Assembly (NCBI GenBank): GCA_022842465.1
Contig: JALHPN010000029.1
Location: forward strand, 1-57,510
Source: Polyangiaceae bacterium
Lineage (GTDB): Bacteria > Myxococcota_A > Polyangia > Polyangiales > Polyangiaceae
Direction: 5' to 3'
Length of the DNA stretch: 57,510 nt
Shown: positions 1 through 8,610 of the stretch, in pieces
Position numbering within the stretch: the first letter of the stretch is position 1
Layout: each line of letters begins with the position of its first letter
Made by a program: the position numbers and the translations under genes
Notes under the pieces: model-generated
Databases searched by the model: none
Told to the model about the DNA's origin: nothing
Seen by the model: the letters and a program-made list of their open reading frames with translations, nothing else

Positions 1-2
1 CG

Positions 3-830
3 AGCGCCGCGCTGCACGCGCAGGCGGCGACCGCGCTCGCGGGCGTCGCGCTCGCCATCGCGCGCGCACCCGTGCCGTTCGCGCAGGCGTCCGCCGCGCT
101 CGTCGTCGTCCTCGAGCTCGTCCTCCCGGTGCGTTCGGCGGACGAGACGCTCGCCGCGCGCGAGGTCCTCCCCCGCGGGGCGACCGCGGCCTGGACCGCG
201 AACGCCTTCGACGGGGTGCCGCCAGCCGGCGTCCTCCTCGTCTCCGATCGCGCCCTCGCGCGCCGGCTCGCCGCGGCGCGCGCGACGGGGGAGATGCGTG
301 GCGACGTCCTCGTCGTCTCCACCAACGACGCGCGGTCGCGTCTCTCGGCGCGGGCGCTCCTCCTCGAGCCGAAGCTCGCCCCGCTCTTCCGCGATCTCGC
401 GCTCGGGAGCCCCCCCGAGGAGCTCTCGCTCACGCAGATCGCAGGGGCGCGGCCCGTGCTGCTCTCGTTCGAGCGGGCGTGGGACCGCGCGCTCGCGCGT
501 CATCTCGTCCCGGTCGGCCTCTTCGCTCGCTTCGACGCCGAGCCGCGCGGCGCCGTCGACAGGAAACGTGCGGAAGGCCTCGCCGCCCCCGTCCGGGATC
601 GCCTCGTGCGCGCCGTCGTCGCCCGGAGGGACGAGGACCTCGTGACCCTCACGGCGAGCCTCCTCCGCGCCCGAGCCCTCGGCGTCGCCGCCACCGGCGA
701 CCGCGACCTCCTCTCGCGGGCGCTCGACGAGCTCCACGCGTTCGCGCCGCGTGACCCCGTGGCCACGCAGCTCGTCCGGCGGATGGTGACGTCCAAGGGG
801 CCGATCGAGGTGCGCGATCTCGGACCTTGA
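3..830 (+). CDS. C-terminal part of a membrane protein (5' end outside window)
   Basis: The frame is open at the left edge, so the start is missing and 275 residues are visible. The first 45 or so residues hold two hydrophobic Ala/Val/Leu-rich stretches that look like the last membrane segments of a polytopic protein. The rest is soluble and rich in Ala, Arg, Leu and Asp, with no catalytic motif I recognise. Polytopic segments followed by a soluble C-terminal domain are known in GT-C type glycosyltransferases, but that assignment is only a guess. The gene ends in TGA, 94 bases before the next lipoprotein gene on the same strand. Confidence 0.7.
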   Translation, partial: SAALHAQAATALAGVALAIARAPVPFAQASAALVVVLELVLPVRSADETLAAREVLPRGATAAWTANAFDGVPPAGVLLVSDRALARRLAAARATGEMRGDVLVVSTNDARSRLSARALLLEPKLAPLFRDLALGSPPEELSLTQIAGARPVLLSFERAWDRALARHLVPVGLFARFDAEPRGAVDRKRAEGLAAPVRDRLVRAVVARRDEDLVTLTASLLRARALGVAATGDRDLLSRALDELHAFAPRDPVATQLVRRMVTSKGPIEVRDLGP

Positions 831-924
831 GGGGGGGAAATCGCGGAATCCAGCGTAATCGGACGGCGAGCCCGTCGTCTCCTGGCGCGGGTGGTGAAGT
901 CTGCTACCTGTAGTCGGAGCCCCG

Positions 925-1743
925 ATGTCTACCCGCCTCACCTGGCCCTCGTTGCGTCTCCTGGCCCTCGCCGGGGCCTCCCTCGTGGCCGTTTCGGCCG
1001 CCGCCTGCGCCGCGCCGCCCGCAGAGGGCGACGAGGACGTCGGCCAGGAGGAATCCGAGCAGACGAGCACGCCTCCGGCCTGGTACCGCGTCCGGGTCGC
1101 CGAGGGCGACACGCTCGCCGTCGAGCCCGTCTCCGGCGGGACGATGCGCTGCGCCGCCGGCGACGAGTCGCCGCGCTGCGCGGTCTCGTTCGTCGACGTG
1201 AGGCGCGCCGGGATCGGCCCGGAGATCGGCGACGAAGCGCGGGCGCGGATCGGCAGCCTCGCGAAGGACGACGCCGTCATGGTGCTCGGACGCCCGAGCG
1301 TCCGCACCTACGGTCAGGGCGAGCAGGCGACGCGGAGCCTCCGGCTCCTCGCCACGCGCATCTACGAGAACGTGGCGCGCGCGAGCATGGACGGCGACCT
1401 CTACGAGATCACGCGGCTCGAGACGCCCACGCCCTGCCGCCTCACCCGGATGATCCCTTCGCCCCGCGGCGTCCTCGCAGCGCCCCTCCTCGAGGCCTTC
1501 GACGGTACGTGTGCCCACCAGGCGCGAAAGATCGCCACGTCCGACACCTTCGACATCGACACGCCCGACTGGCGCACCGACAGCGGACCGATCGCGCCCC
1601 CGGTCGTCGCCGGCCTCGACGAAGATCTGGCGCAGGGAAGCTCCGTCGTCGTCGTGGGACGCCTCGTCGGCACCGCCGGCCCCGTCTCGCGCCCGCGCCC
1701 CGCCCAGGTGTGGCGCGACATGAAGCGCTCCCTCTCGCGCTGA
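925..1743 (+). CDS. Uncharacterised lipoprotein
   Basis: This is a 272-residue protein with a hydrophobic signal peptide ending in an Ala-Ala-Ala-Cys lipobox (Cys28), then an acidic Glu/Asp/Gln linker typical of exported myxobacterial lipoproteins. The remainder is a mostly beta-rich soluble region with an internal pair Cys-Ala-Ala-Gly and a later Pro-Cys-Arg. No family is recognised. The ATG has GGAG five bases upstream, and a TACCT element lies about 15 bases upstream. It is followed 28 bases later by the RMD1-like gene on the same strand, which seems to have its own promoter. Function is unknown; it probably sits on a membrane facing the periplasm. Confidence 0.75.
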   Translation: MSTRLTWPSLRLLALAGASLVAVSAAACAAPPAEGDEDVGQEESEQTSTPPAWYRVRVAEGDTLAVEPVSGGTMRCAAGDESPRCAVSFVDVRRAGIGPEIGDEARARIGSLAKDDAVMVLGRPSVRTYGQGEQATRSLRLLATRIYENVARASMDGDLYEITRLETPTPCRLTRMIPSPRGVLAAPLLEAFDGTCAHQARKIATSDTFDIDTPDWRTDSGPIAPPVVAGLDEDLAQGSSVVVVGRLVGTAGPVSRPRPAQVWRDMKRSLSR

Positions 1744-1754
1744 CGCGCCCGCGC

Positions 1755-1760
1755 TATCCT
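1755..1760 (+). promoter_or_regulatory. -10-like element just before a start codon
   Basis: TATCCT ends 11 bases before the ATG at 1772, and no Shine-Dalgarno sequence lies between. A start of transcription about seven bases downstream would give a leader of only a few bases. Prediction from position and sequence only. Confidence 0.4.
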
Positions 1761-1771
1761 CGCGTCCCGCG

Positions 1772-2920
1772 ATGGATGACGCGCCCACCCCTCCGGTCAC
1801 GAGCACGACGCGATCGCCGATCGCCGTCGAGCGCGGCGTGATCCTGGCGTACCGTGTCTTCGACACCGGCGACACGATCGACCTCGATCGTGCCGAGCGG
1901 GCACTGCCGAAGGCCCGCCGGGTCGACCTCGGCGGCCCGCTCGCCGAAGGCCTCGTCATCCCCGCGCGCCCGCTCGAGGTGCACCTCGGGGAGAGCGATC
2001 TCGCGATCGCGCGCGCGCGCGCCGCGGCGCCTGGCATCCCGCTCCGCGCGGAGGTGTGCGCCCACCTCTACGAGTTCGGCGCGGTCTCGGTCCTCTACGA
2101 GATCCCGATCCCGCCGGGGACGACGCTCGAGGCGCTGACCCCACTCTGCGACGCGCTCTACGACGCACCGGAGCTCGACGAGGCGGGCAGGAAGCATCGG
2201 ACCGAGCTCGTCCTCCAGCTCGACGGCGCCGTCGAGAAGGCGCACGAGTGGGCGGAGGCCGAGTCCTACACCGTGCTCTTCGTCGAGGTGATCTCCGGCG
2301 CGAGCGTCGACGAGCTCAAGTGCTCCGAGGTCCTCGCGAAGCTGCTCCTGGGTGAGACGAGCCCGCGCGCGCTGAGCGAGGCGACACGGGACGACGTCTT
2401 GAAGAACGCGTTCTCCTACCTCGCCGACGACCTCGTCGTCCTCGACTGGAACAGCGCGCTCGTCGTCGAGCCGAGCGGCTCTCGCGTCGTCGCGAACGTC
2501 CTCGAGCTCGCGACCTGCCAGCTCCTCGAGTTCCGGTACTACGACGGCATCCTCGATCGCGAGCTCGGGCGCGTCTACGACCACGTCGAGAAGGCGCGGC
2601 CGCGACTCCTCCGGAGCCCATACCGGGCGCTGACGCGGGAGGTGCTCCGGCGCTTCATGGAGCTCACCGACGTCACCGAGCGCGTCGACAACGCCATCAA
2701 GAGCGTCGGCGACTTCTACCTCGCCCGCGTCTACCTCGCGGCCATACGCCGCTTCCGCGTCGGCGAGTGGCGGGACAGCGTCGAGCAGAAGCTCGAGCTC
2801 GTGCAGAAGTCCTACGAGCTCCTCAAGGGCGAGGTCGAGGTCTCGCGCAGCCAGTGGCTCGAGGTGCTGGTGGTGCTGCTCATCTTGATCGAAGTGGTCT
2901 CCGCGGCCTTCCGCCACTGA
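1772..2920 (+). CDS. RMD1/DUF155-like membrane protein
   Basis: This 382-residue protein resembles the RMD1/DUF155 family (yeast Rmd1, human RMND1). The resemblance lies in the layout: an N-terminal soluble alpha/beta region, a long helical middle beginning with a Leu-Glu-x(4)-Gln-Leu-Leu-Glu segment (about 240-255), and a single C-terminal membrane helix (about 360-378) after a Ser-Gln-Trp-Leu-Glu motif, ending in Ile-Glu-Val. In eukaryotes these proteins are anchored at mitochondrial membranes; the bacterial role is unknown. The assignment is by pattern, not alignment. It is separated by only 14 bases from the convergent SGNH-hydrolase-like gene. Confidence 0.6.
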   Translation: MDDAPTPPVTSTTRSPIAVERGVILAYRVFDTGDTIDLDRAERALPKARRVDLGGPLAEGLVIPARPLEVHLGESDLAIARARAAAPGIPLRAEVCAHLYEFGAVSVLYEIPIPPGTTLEALTPLCDALYDAPELDEAGRKHRTELVLQLDGAVEKAHEWAEAESYTVLFVEVISGASVDELKCSEVLAKLLLGETSPRALSEATRDDVLKNAFSYLADDLVVLDWNSALVVEPSGSRVVANVLELATCQLLEFRYYDGILDRELGRVYDHVEKARPRLLRSPYRALTREVLRRFMELTDVTERVDNAIKSVGDFYLARVYLAAIRRFRVGEWRDSVEQKLELVQKSYELLKGEVEVSRSQWLEVLVVLLILIEVVSAAFRH

Positions 2921-2934
2921 CCCGCGATCTCAGG

Positions 2935-4182
2935 TCACGGCCACGGGAGCGGCGTGTAGCTGGCCTCGTCCTTGAACGGGTTGCTCGCGTCGTTCGCGTT
3001 CGTCACCCACGCGCGGCAGTTCGCGATCTCGCCGGGCGACTGGGTCAGCGTGTAGTGCCCCGCGCAGACCTCGTCCGCGATGAACGCGCGGCACTCGGTC
3101 ATCGTGTGCGTGCCGGCGCCGGGCGCGTCGTAGTAGGCGCGGACGTAGTCCCGCGCGAGCTCCTGGAGCGCCGCCACGGTGGCGGCGTTCGCCGCGTCGG
3201 GCCCCGGCGCGCCGACCGGTGAGTCCCGGAACACCGATGCGTAGGTGACCGCGGCGACGTAATAGGACCCGAGCGACGTCAGGTGGACGCCGTCGGTGAA
3301 CACCGCCGCGAGGCGCTGGCGCGGCGTGCCCGTGATCCCGGGCACGGCGTCGGCGAGGAGGCGCTCGACCAGCGCCACGAGCGCGGCGCCGGCGGGAAGC
3401 GTCGCGACGCGGCGTGGCTGCCCGTTGACCGCGAGCGTGTCGTTCACCTTGGTCGCGACGCACTCCCACGCGTAGAGCGCCTTCTTCTCGTAGTCGACCC
3501 ACGGGGCAGGATTGTCCATGTCCATCGTGAGCCAGCTGTCGTAGAGGTACGTGCGCGCCGCGGCGTTCCCGGCGACGAGCCGGTCGTGATAGTGCCGCGC
3601 GTAGCCGACGGTGTTCTCCCACTTCACGCAGCCGAGGAGATCGTGCCGCTCGGTGACGACGAGCGTGTCGTAGCGATCCCCGGCGCCGAGCGTCTGTGGC
3701 GCGAGGATCTCGGCGGGCACGTTCATCCCGCTACCGTCGCGGTTCTTCCCGGTGCTGTAGCCCGGCCAGCCGGGGCTCCCCGGGCTCGACCCTTTCGTGC
3801 GGACGCGTAGCGGCGAGCCGATCACGTTCTGCTGGTTCCAGCGCAGATCGGCGCCGCGGCCTCCGGCGATCCTCTCGACGTGATCGGGGAGCGGGTTGTC
3901 CATGAGGCTGTGGCCGCTGTAGAGCACGCGCGCCCTCGTCAACGGCGCGCCGAAGCCCCCGTCGCCCGGGCTGCCCCCGTCCGCGCGCGGGCTTCCCCCG
4001 TCGTCCGTGTCGCCGCCGTCGCCAGCCCCGCCGTTCGCGTCGGCGGCAGCCGAGCCCGCGTCCCCCGTCGCCGCGGCGTCGTGTCCGTCGTCGTCCGCCG
4101 AGCACGCGCCGATGGAGAGGGGAAGGACGGCGGCAAGAGCTACCGCGGCGAGAGCGGGTGAGACCCGGCGAAGCGCGCGCAT
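2935..4182 (-). CDS. SGNH-hydrolase-like lipoprotein
   Basis: This 415-residue lipoprotein has its lipobox Cys at residue 27, followed by a long low-complexity Asp/Gly/Ser linker (about 30-78). The domain starts with a Gly-His-Ser-Leu block (Ser92) and later has Asp-Gly-Val-His (Asp297, His300). These fit block I Ser and the block V Asp-x-x-His of the SGNH/GDSL esterase fold. It could de-esterify polysaccharide or lipid substrates in the cell envelope, but the substrate is unknown. The C-terminal ~60 residues contain several Cys and may form a separate disulphide-bonded end. It is divergent from the lipoprotein gene at 4301 with 118 bases between the starts. Confidence 0.7.
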   Translation of the reverse strand: MRALRRVSPALAAVALAAVLPLSIGACSADDDGHDAAATGDAGSAAADANGGAGDGGDTDDGGSPRADGGSPGDGGFGAPLTRARVLYSGHSLMDNPLPDHVERIAGGRGADLRWNQQNVIGSPLRVRTKGSSPGSPGWPGYSTGKNRDGSGMNVPAEILAPQTLGAGDRYDTLVVTERHDLLGCVKWENTVGYARHYHDRLVAGNAAARTYLYDSWLTMDMDNPAPWVDYEKKALYAWECVATKVNDTLAVNGQPRRVATLPAGAALVALVERLLADAVPGITGTPRQRLAAVFTDGVHLTSLGSYYVAAVTYASVFRDSPVGAPGPDAANAATVAALQELARDYVRAYYDAPGAGTHTMTECRAFIADEVCAGHYTLTQSPGEIANCRAWVTNANDASNPFKDEASYTPLPWP

Positions 4183-4300
4183 GAGTCTCGAAGATACGCC
4201 TTTCGGCGACGACCTCGCACGCGGTTCGCGCGCCCCGCGCCGAGCGTGTCACCCGTTCGGTGTCTCGACGTCGAGCAAGGCCGATGTCAAACCCACCTGG

Positions 4301-5464
4301 ATGAAACGTTTTCCCGCGTGCATCCTCGCCCTTGGGACCGTCGCGCTGCTCGCCTGCGAGGACGAGTCCGCCAGCACGTGCTGCGGGACGCCGGACGGCG
4401 GGGTCTTCGTCCCGGAGCCCACCGCTCCGCCGCCGCCGGGGGCGGGGCCGACCGAGGATGGTGGCGCCGACGGCAGCGCGCCCACACCGACCGCGGACGT
4501 CGTCGACCCCTCGCTGGACCACGCCGAGCTCCCCGCGGACCTCGCGTCGGCCGCGGCGCTGCCCGTGGGCGAAGGCGACGGAGCACTTCCCGGAGCACGG
4601 ACCTACGAGGACGTCACGGCGAACGTCTCGTCCGCCACGATCGCACGAACGGTCGAGAGTCGACCGGCGCGCGAGGTCACGGTCTTGATTCGCTGGGGCA
4701 CGATTCCTCCCGCCCCGACGCCGTCGGTCGGCGCGTGGGCCGACTTCAGCGGTTTCGTCGCCGTCGCCGACGGCGAGCTCGAGCTCGTGCGCCCGCTCCG
4801 CTGGGCGTCGGCGTCGGATCCCGCGGCCGCACGACCGAACGAGTTCGTCGCCCCCCAGAGCGACGCGCGGCTCATCCGCTTTCGCTCGTTCATCGGCGCA
4901 GGCTCCACCGGCCTGGCGCTCCGCATCCGGCGCAGCACGATCCGCCCCGTGGTGCTCACGCTCAGCGTGAACGGCATCACCCGTTCGATCCCGCTCGAGA
5001 TGTTCCTCGGCCAGAGCATCGTCGCGGGTGGCTGGAACGTGGCGGTCGGGAACGTGCAGTTCGACAGCTCGGTGCCGAACGAGACCGAGGCCTGTTACGT
5101 GCAGACCGGGACCATGCAAGGTGCATGGAGCTTCGTCGACGGCACGACGCTACAGGCGTTGACGGGCAGCGTCGCGCGCACGGGTGCTCCGAGCGAAGAG
5201 CTGCGGTTCACGGCGGGCGAGACGCGCGGACCCTACGGCAACTACACGGGGACGCTCGGCGGAGCGCCGCTTGTCGGCTTCTACGGCAAAGCCTCGGTCT
5301 TCGGCACCTTCGCGAAAGAGGGCCGCTTCATCGGACGCATCGACGGCGCGAACCAGGAGCTGTTCCTCGGCGCGTACGAGGGGGTAGCCGTGAACGGACG
5401 CGTCTTCCGGCGATCGTCTTGCGACGAGCCCGGCGCCGCGCAGAAGAACCTGTTTCGGTTCTGA
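4301..5464 (+). CDS. Uncharacterised lipoprotein
   Basis: The start at 4301 is chosen because it begins a textbook lipoprotein signal (Met-Lys-Arg, hydrophobic core, Leu-Leu-Ala-Cys with Cys19); the frame is also open upstream but that part is not protein-like. The 387-residue product has a Cys-Cys pair and a Pro/Thr/Ala-rich linker after the anchor. A region of alternating hydrophobic residues then suggests beta-sandwich structure, with an N-terminal domain (about 90-240) and a C-terminal domain (about 245-385) that looks like a small beta-barrel. No known family is recognised. The next gene converges on it 40 bases away. Confidence 0.75.
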   Translation: MKRFPACILALGTVALLACEDESASTCCGTPDGGVFVPEPTAPPPPGAGPTEDGGADGSAPTPTADVVDPSLDHAELPADLASAAALPVGEGDGALPGARTYEDVTANVSSATIARTVESRPAREVTVLIRWGTIPPAPTPSVGAWADFSGFVAVADGELELVRPLRWASASDPAAARPNEFVAPQSDARLIRFRSFIGAGSTGLALRIRRSTIRPVVLTLSVNGITRSIPLEMFLGQSIVAGGWNVAVGNVQFDSSVPNETEACYVQTGTMQGAWSFVDGTTLQALTGSVARTGAPSEELRFTAGETRGPYGNYTGTLGGAPLVGFYGKASVFGTFAKEGRFIGRIDGANQELFLGAYEGVAVNGRVFRRSSCDEPGAAQKNLFRF

Positions 5465-5504
5465 AGGCACGAGGCGCCGGCACCGCCCCCCTCGCGGGTG
5501 GGGC

Positions 5505-6107
5505 TCAGCGGAGGCCGGAGCTCTCGCTTCCGCTCGGCGCCGGCTCGTCGGGCGGGCAGATCTCGGTGCCGGGGCACGTGTCGGAGCCGCTCGGCGTGCC
5601 GCCGCTTTCGCTGTCCGTCGGGCTCGGGCCCGGGCAGATCGTGATGTTCGAGATGCCGGAGGCGGCGGGGCCGGACGTGCCGTTCGGGTTCACCCAGGAC
5701 GTCCCCGTGCCGTACGCCGTCCCGCCGCCCGACTTCACGGCGTAGGCGACGGCGCCGCCCGAGGAGAGCTGGAAGCCGACGTACTCGCCCTCGCCGTCCT
5801 TCTCGGTCCAGCCGACGAAGGTGACGGCCTGGCCTCCGGGCGAGACGACGAGGCCGGCCTCGCCGATGTCGCCGCCCTCGATGCGCACGCACCCGTCGGG
5901 CACCGGGCCCGTCGAGGGGATCGTCGTCGGATCGGCGACGCCGCCCGAGCCGCCACCCGAGACGCCACCTCCGCCGGCCTTCGCCTCGGAGCTCGCGGCG
6001 CCTTCACTCGTCGCGCGCCCTGCGCTCTGGCCGGTGTTCTCCGCGGCGTCACCGGCGTTGCAGGCGAAGAGGGTCGCGGCGGCGAGAACGAGGGAGAGGG
6101 TTCGCAT
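5505..6107 (-). CDS. Uncharacterised Gly/Ser-rich lipoprotein
   Basis: This 200-residue lipoprotein (Leu-Phe-Ala-Cys lipobox, Cys16) has a Gly/Ser/Ala-rich linker to about residue 60. A small domain follows with two cysteines, one in a Gly-Cys-Val-Arg motif and one in Ile-Cys-Pro-Gly, and a Pro/Ser-rich tail with two further Cys. The Met at 6107 is preferred over upstream in-frame Met codons because it starts the signal peptide. No family is recognised. It probably sits at the outer membrane or cell surface. Confidence 0.7.
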   Translation of the reverse strand: MRTLSLVLAAATLFACNAGDAAENTGQSAGRATSEGAASSEAKAGGGGVSGGGSGGVADPTTIPSTGPVPDGCVRIEGGDIGEAGLVVSPGGQAVTFVGWTEKDGEGEYVGFQLSSGGAVAYAVKSGGGTAYGTGTSWVNPNGTSGPAASGISNITICPGPSPTDSESGGTPSGSDTCPGTEICPPDEPAPSGSESSGLR

Positions 6108-6313
6108 GAGGACTCGTCGAGCACGCGCCGTGCTCGTCTTCGGCGCGGTCCCGGTCGCGCGGAGTGCCACCCGCATCGTCCGTCGAGATCCGGCGCCTGG
6201 CACGGCGGCCGACCAGGCATGGCAAGCGCCCGGGCCTGGGAGCTCGATCCATCGGCTGAGGGCGAGCGCACGCAGCGCGTCGGCCCGCTGTCGCCGGACC
6301 GCTGCGGCCTCTC

Positions 6314-7153
6314 TCAACGCGGGCACCACGGGCCGAGCGAGCTGCTGCACAGCGGGTCGAGCGGATGGCACGCGCAGCCGCTCGCGCCTGCGTCTGCGCT
6401 CTTCGCGGAGCCGGGGGACGCCTTCACGACGCGGCCGACGTGGGCGTGGAGACTCCTGCACGCCGTCGCCGCCGCGGTGCTGAGGTGGGCGTCCTCGGCG
6501 ACCTTCGCGCAGTGGCGCGCGAGCGCGGCGCCCTCCGCCCGCCAGCGCTTGGTGGGTCCCTGTGCGACGTCCTCGAAGGAGACGCGGAGCGAGGGGTCCG
6601 TGCGCCACGCCGGCGGAAGGGTCGCGAGACCCTGTCGATCGAGCGAGGTCGCCCACCCGATCATGACGTCCGCCGCTTCGCTCATCGCCTCGACGCGGCC
6701 GGCGTCGGTCGCGTCCGGAGCGCTCGCCGCTCGCGCGTAGGCGGCGCTCGTGCGCTCGACGAGCGCCTGCGCGGTCGTGAAGGAGAGCAGCGCGGGCGCG
6801 CCGGCATCGGCCGCCCGCATCGTCCCTCGCGCGAGTCTGGCGCGCAGCGCGCGCGCGGCGGCGAGCTCCTCCGCGTGCCGTAGCGACGGATCACCGGCCG
6901 TGCTCCACACCGGCGACAGGTCGGGCGCGGGCACGTCCTCCGACGCGACGGCCGCGGGTGCGGCCTCGGCGATCTCGGCTTGCGAAGAGCCCTCCGGCGG
7001 CTCTCCCGCGTCGCGGTCCGGAACGATGATCTCCGCCGCGCGGGCCGGCGCCGCCTCTCGCGCCGCGCAGCCGTACGCCGCCGCTGCGAGCGCCGGACAC
7101 CCGAGGACGACGGCCAAGGCTCTCGGCGCGCGGACCACGCCGCTAGGACTCAC
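6314..7153 (-). CDS. Uncharacterised exported or lipid-anchored protein
   Basis: I start this at a GTG (7153) because GGAGGGG lies six bases upstream and the product then opens with a hydrophobic signal followed by Tyr-Gly-Cys. An ATG at 7222 in the same frame would overlap the first bases of the divergent glutamine-synthetase-like gene and add a long basic tail, which is less likely. The 279-residue product is Ala-rich and helical, with four cysteines clustered at the extreme C terminus (Cys-Ala-Cys-His and two more within 15 residues). That spacing is unlike a haem CxxCH site. No family is recognised. Confidence 0.6.
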   Translation of the reverse strand: MSPSGVVRAPRALAVVLGCPALAAAAYGCAAREAAPARAAEIIVPDRDAGEPPEGSSQAEIAEAAPAAVASEDVPAPDLSPVWSTAGDPSLRHAEELAAARALRARLARGTMRAADAGAPALLSFTTAQALVERTSAAYARAASAPDATDAGRVEAMSEAADVMIGWATSLDRQGLATLPPAWRTDPSLRVSFEDVAQGPTKRWRAEGAALARHCAKVAEDAHLSTAAATACRSLHAHVGRVVKASPGSAKSADAGASGCACHPLDPLCSSSLGPWCPR

Positions 7154-7206
7154 GTCCGCCCCTCCGCCTTGGGCACGCCGCCGCGCAAAAGGCCGCCGAC
7201 TTCGGA

Positions 7207-7212
7207 TAGGGT
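7207..7212 (+). promoter_or_regulatory. -10-like element for the glutamine-synthetase-like gene
   Basis: TAGGGT ends eight bases before the ATG at 7221, with no Shine-Dalgarno sequence between. This suggests a leaderless or nearly leaderless transcript. Confidence 0.4.
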
Positions 7213-7220
7213 GCTTCGCC

Positions 7221-8603
7221 ATGGTCGCCAGGGAAACCCAGGTCCGCGAGCTCCGTCAGACGTTCGAGAAGCGCGGCATCCGGAAGGTGAAGATCGGCGG
7301 CTTCGACATCGACGGCGTCCTCCGAGGCAAGTACGTCTCGCTCGACAAGTTCTGGGGCGTCGTCGACTCGGGGATGGGCTTCTGCGACGTGATCTTCGGC
7401 TGGGACATCGGCGACGTCCTCTACGACAACGCGAAGGTGACCGGCTGGGAGACGGGCTACCCAGACGCGCACGCCGTGCTCGATCTCTCGACCTTCCGGA
7501 TCCCACCCGGGGAGCCCGACACGGCGGTGTTCCTCGTCGACTTCGTGGGCGAGGACGGCGTCCCGCATCCGGCCTGTCCGCGCTCGCTCCTGAAGACCGT
7601 GATCGCCCGCGCGGCGAAGATGGGCTTCCGCGCGCTCTTCTCCTGCGAGCTCGAGTTCTGGGTGTTCAAGGAGACGCCGGAGTCGCTGCGTGCGAAGAAC
7701 TTCCACGGCCTCACGCCGATCTCCCCCGGCATGTTCGGGTACTCGTGGCTGCGCGAGGAGCAGAACCGCGATCTGTGCCACGCGATCCTCGACGAGATGT
7801 CGGCGTTCGATCTCGAGATCGAAGGGCTCCACACGGAGACCGGCCCAGGAGTCTACGAGGTCGCGATCAAGTACGACGACGTCCTCCGCGCCGCCGACAA
7901 GGCCGCTCTCTTCAAGACCGCCATGAAGAGCCTCGCTCACCGCCGCGGCCTCGCCGTCACGTTCATGGCGAAGTGGAGCCACGAGCTCCCCGGCTCGAGC
8001 GGCCACGTCCATCAGTCCCTCTGGTCGACGGGGAAGAAGGGGGCCAAGGAGACGAACGTGTTCTACGACGCGAAGGGCGAGGGGAAGCTCTCCGAGACCG
8101 CGCGACGCTACATCGCGGGCCAGGTCGCGCTCATGCCGGAGCTGACCGCGCTCTACTCGCCGACGGTGAACAGCTACAAGCGCTACGTGCCCGGCGTCTG
8201 GGCGCCGATGACGGCGTCTTGGGGCATCGAGAACCGCACGTGTGCGATCCGCACGATCCCCGGCAGCGCGAGCTCGACGCGCATCGAGTACCGCCAGCCC
8301 GCGGCCGATCTCAACCCGTACGTCGCGATGGCGACGTCCCTCGCGGCAGGGCTCCACGGGATCGAGAGGAAGCTCGTCCCACCGCCGCCCGCGAAGGGCG
8401 ACAGCGATCGGACCAAGGGCCTCGCCCCGCTCCCGCGCACGCTCGAGGACGCGACCGCGCTCCTCGCCAAGAGCAAGGCGGCCCGGGCGATCCTCGGCGA
8501 GCCGTTCGTCGATCACTACATCCGCACCCGTGTGTGGGAGGTGCGCCAGTTCCGTCGTGCCGTCACGGACTGGGAGCTCGCGCGCTACTTCGAGTCGATC
8601 TGA
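7221..8603 (+). CDS. Glutamine synthetase family protein (GlnA-like or gamma-glutamyl-polyamine ligase)
   Basis: This 460-residue protein has the complete glutamine synthetase catalytic layout: Cys-Glu-Leu-Glu-Phe (Glu143, Glu145) for metal binding, a Glu-Thr-Gly-Pro-Gly-Val-Tyr-Glu segment (about 206-213), Gly-His-Val-His (about 261-264), an Asn-Arg-x-x-x-Ile-Arg ATP/glutamate motif, and Arg-Ile-Glu-Tyr-Arg near 355. The family ligates ammonia or an amine to the gamma-carboxyl of glutamate using ATP. The divergent N-terminal domain and the lack of a glnB/ntr context suggest a GlnA3- or PuuA-type enzyme rather than the housekeeping one. A porin gene begins seven bases downstream, so the two may be co-transcribed. 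Confidence 0.85.
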   Translation: MVARETQVRELRQTFEKRGIRKVKIGGFDIDGVLRGKYVSLDKFWGVVDSGMGFCDVIFGWDIGDVLYDNAKVTGWETGYPDAHAVLDLSTFRIPPGEPDTAVFLVDFVGEDGVPHPACPRSLLKTVIARAAKMGFRALFSCELEFWVFKETPESLRAKNFHGLTPISPGMFGYSWLREEQNRDLCHAILDEMSAFDLEIEGLHTETGPGVYEVAIKYDDVLRAADKAALFKTAMKSLAHRRGLAVTFMAKWSHELPGSSGHVHQSLWSTGKKGAKETNVFYDAKGEGKLSETARRYIAGQVALMPELTALYSPTVNSYKRYVPGVWAPMTASWGIENRTCAIRTIPGSASSTRIEYRQPAADLNPYVAMATSLAAGLHGIERKLVPPPPAKGDSDRTKGLAPLPRTLEDATALLAKSKAARAILGEPFVDHYIRTRVWEVRQFRRAVTDWELARYFESI

Positions 8604-8610
8604 TTCGACG

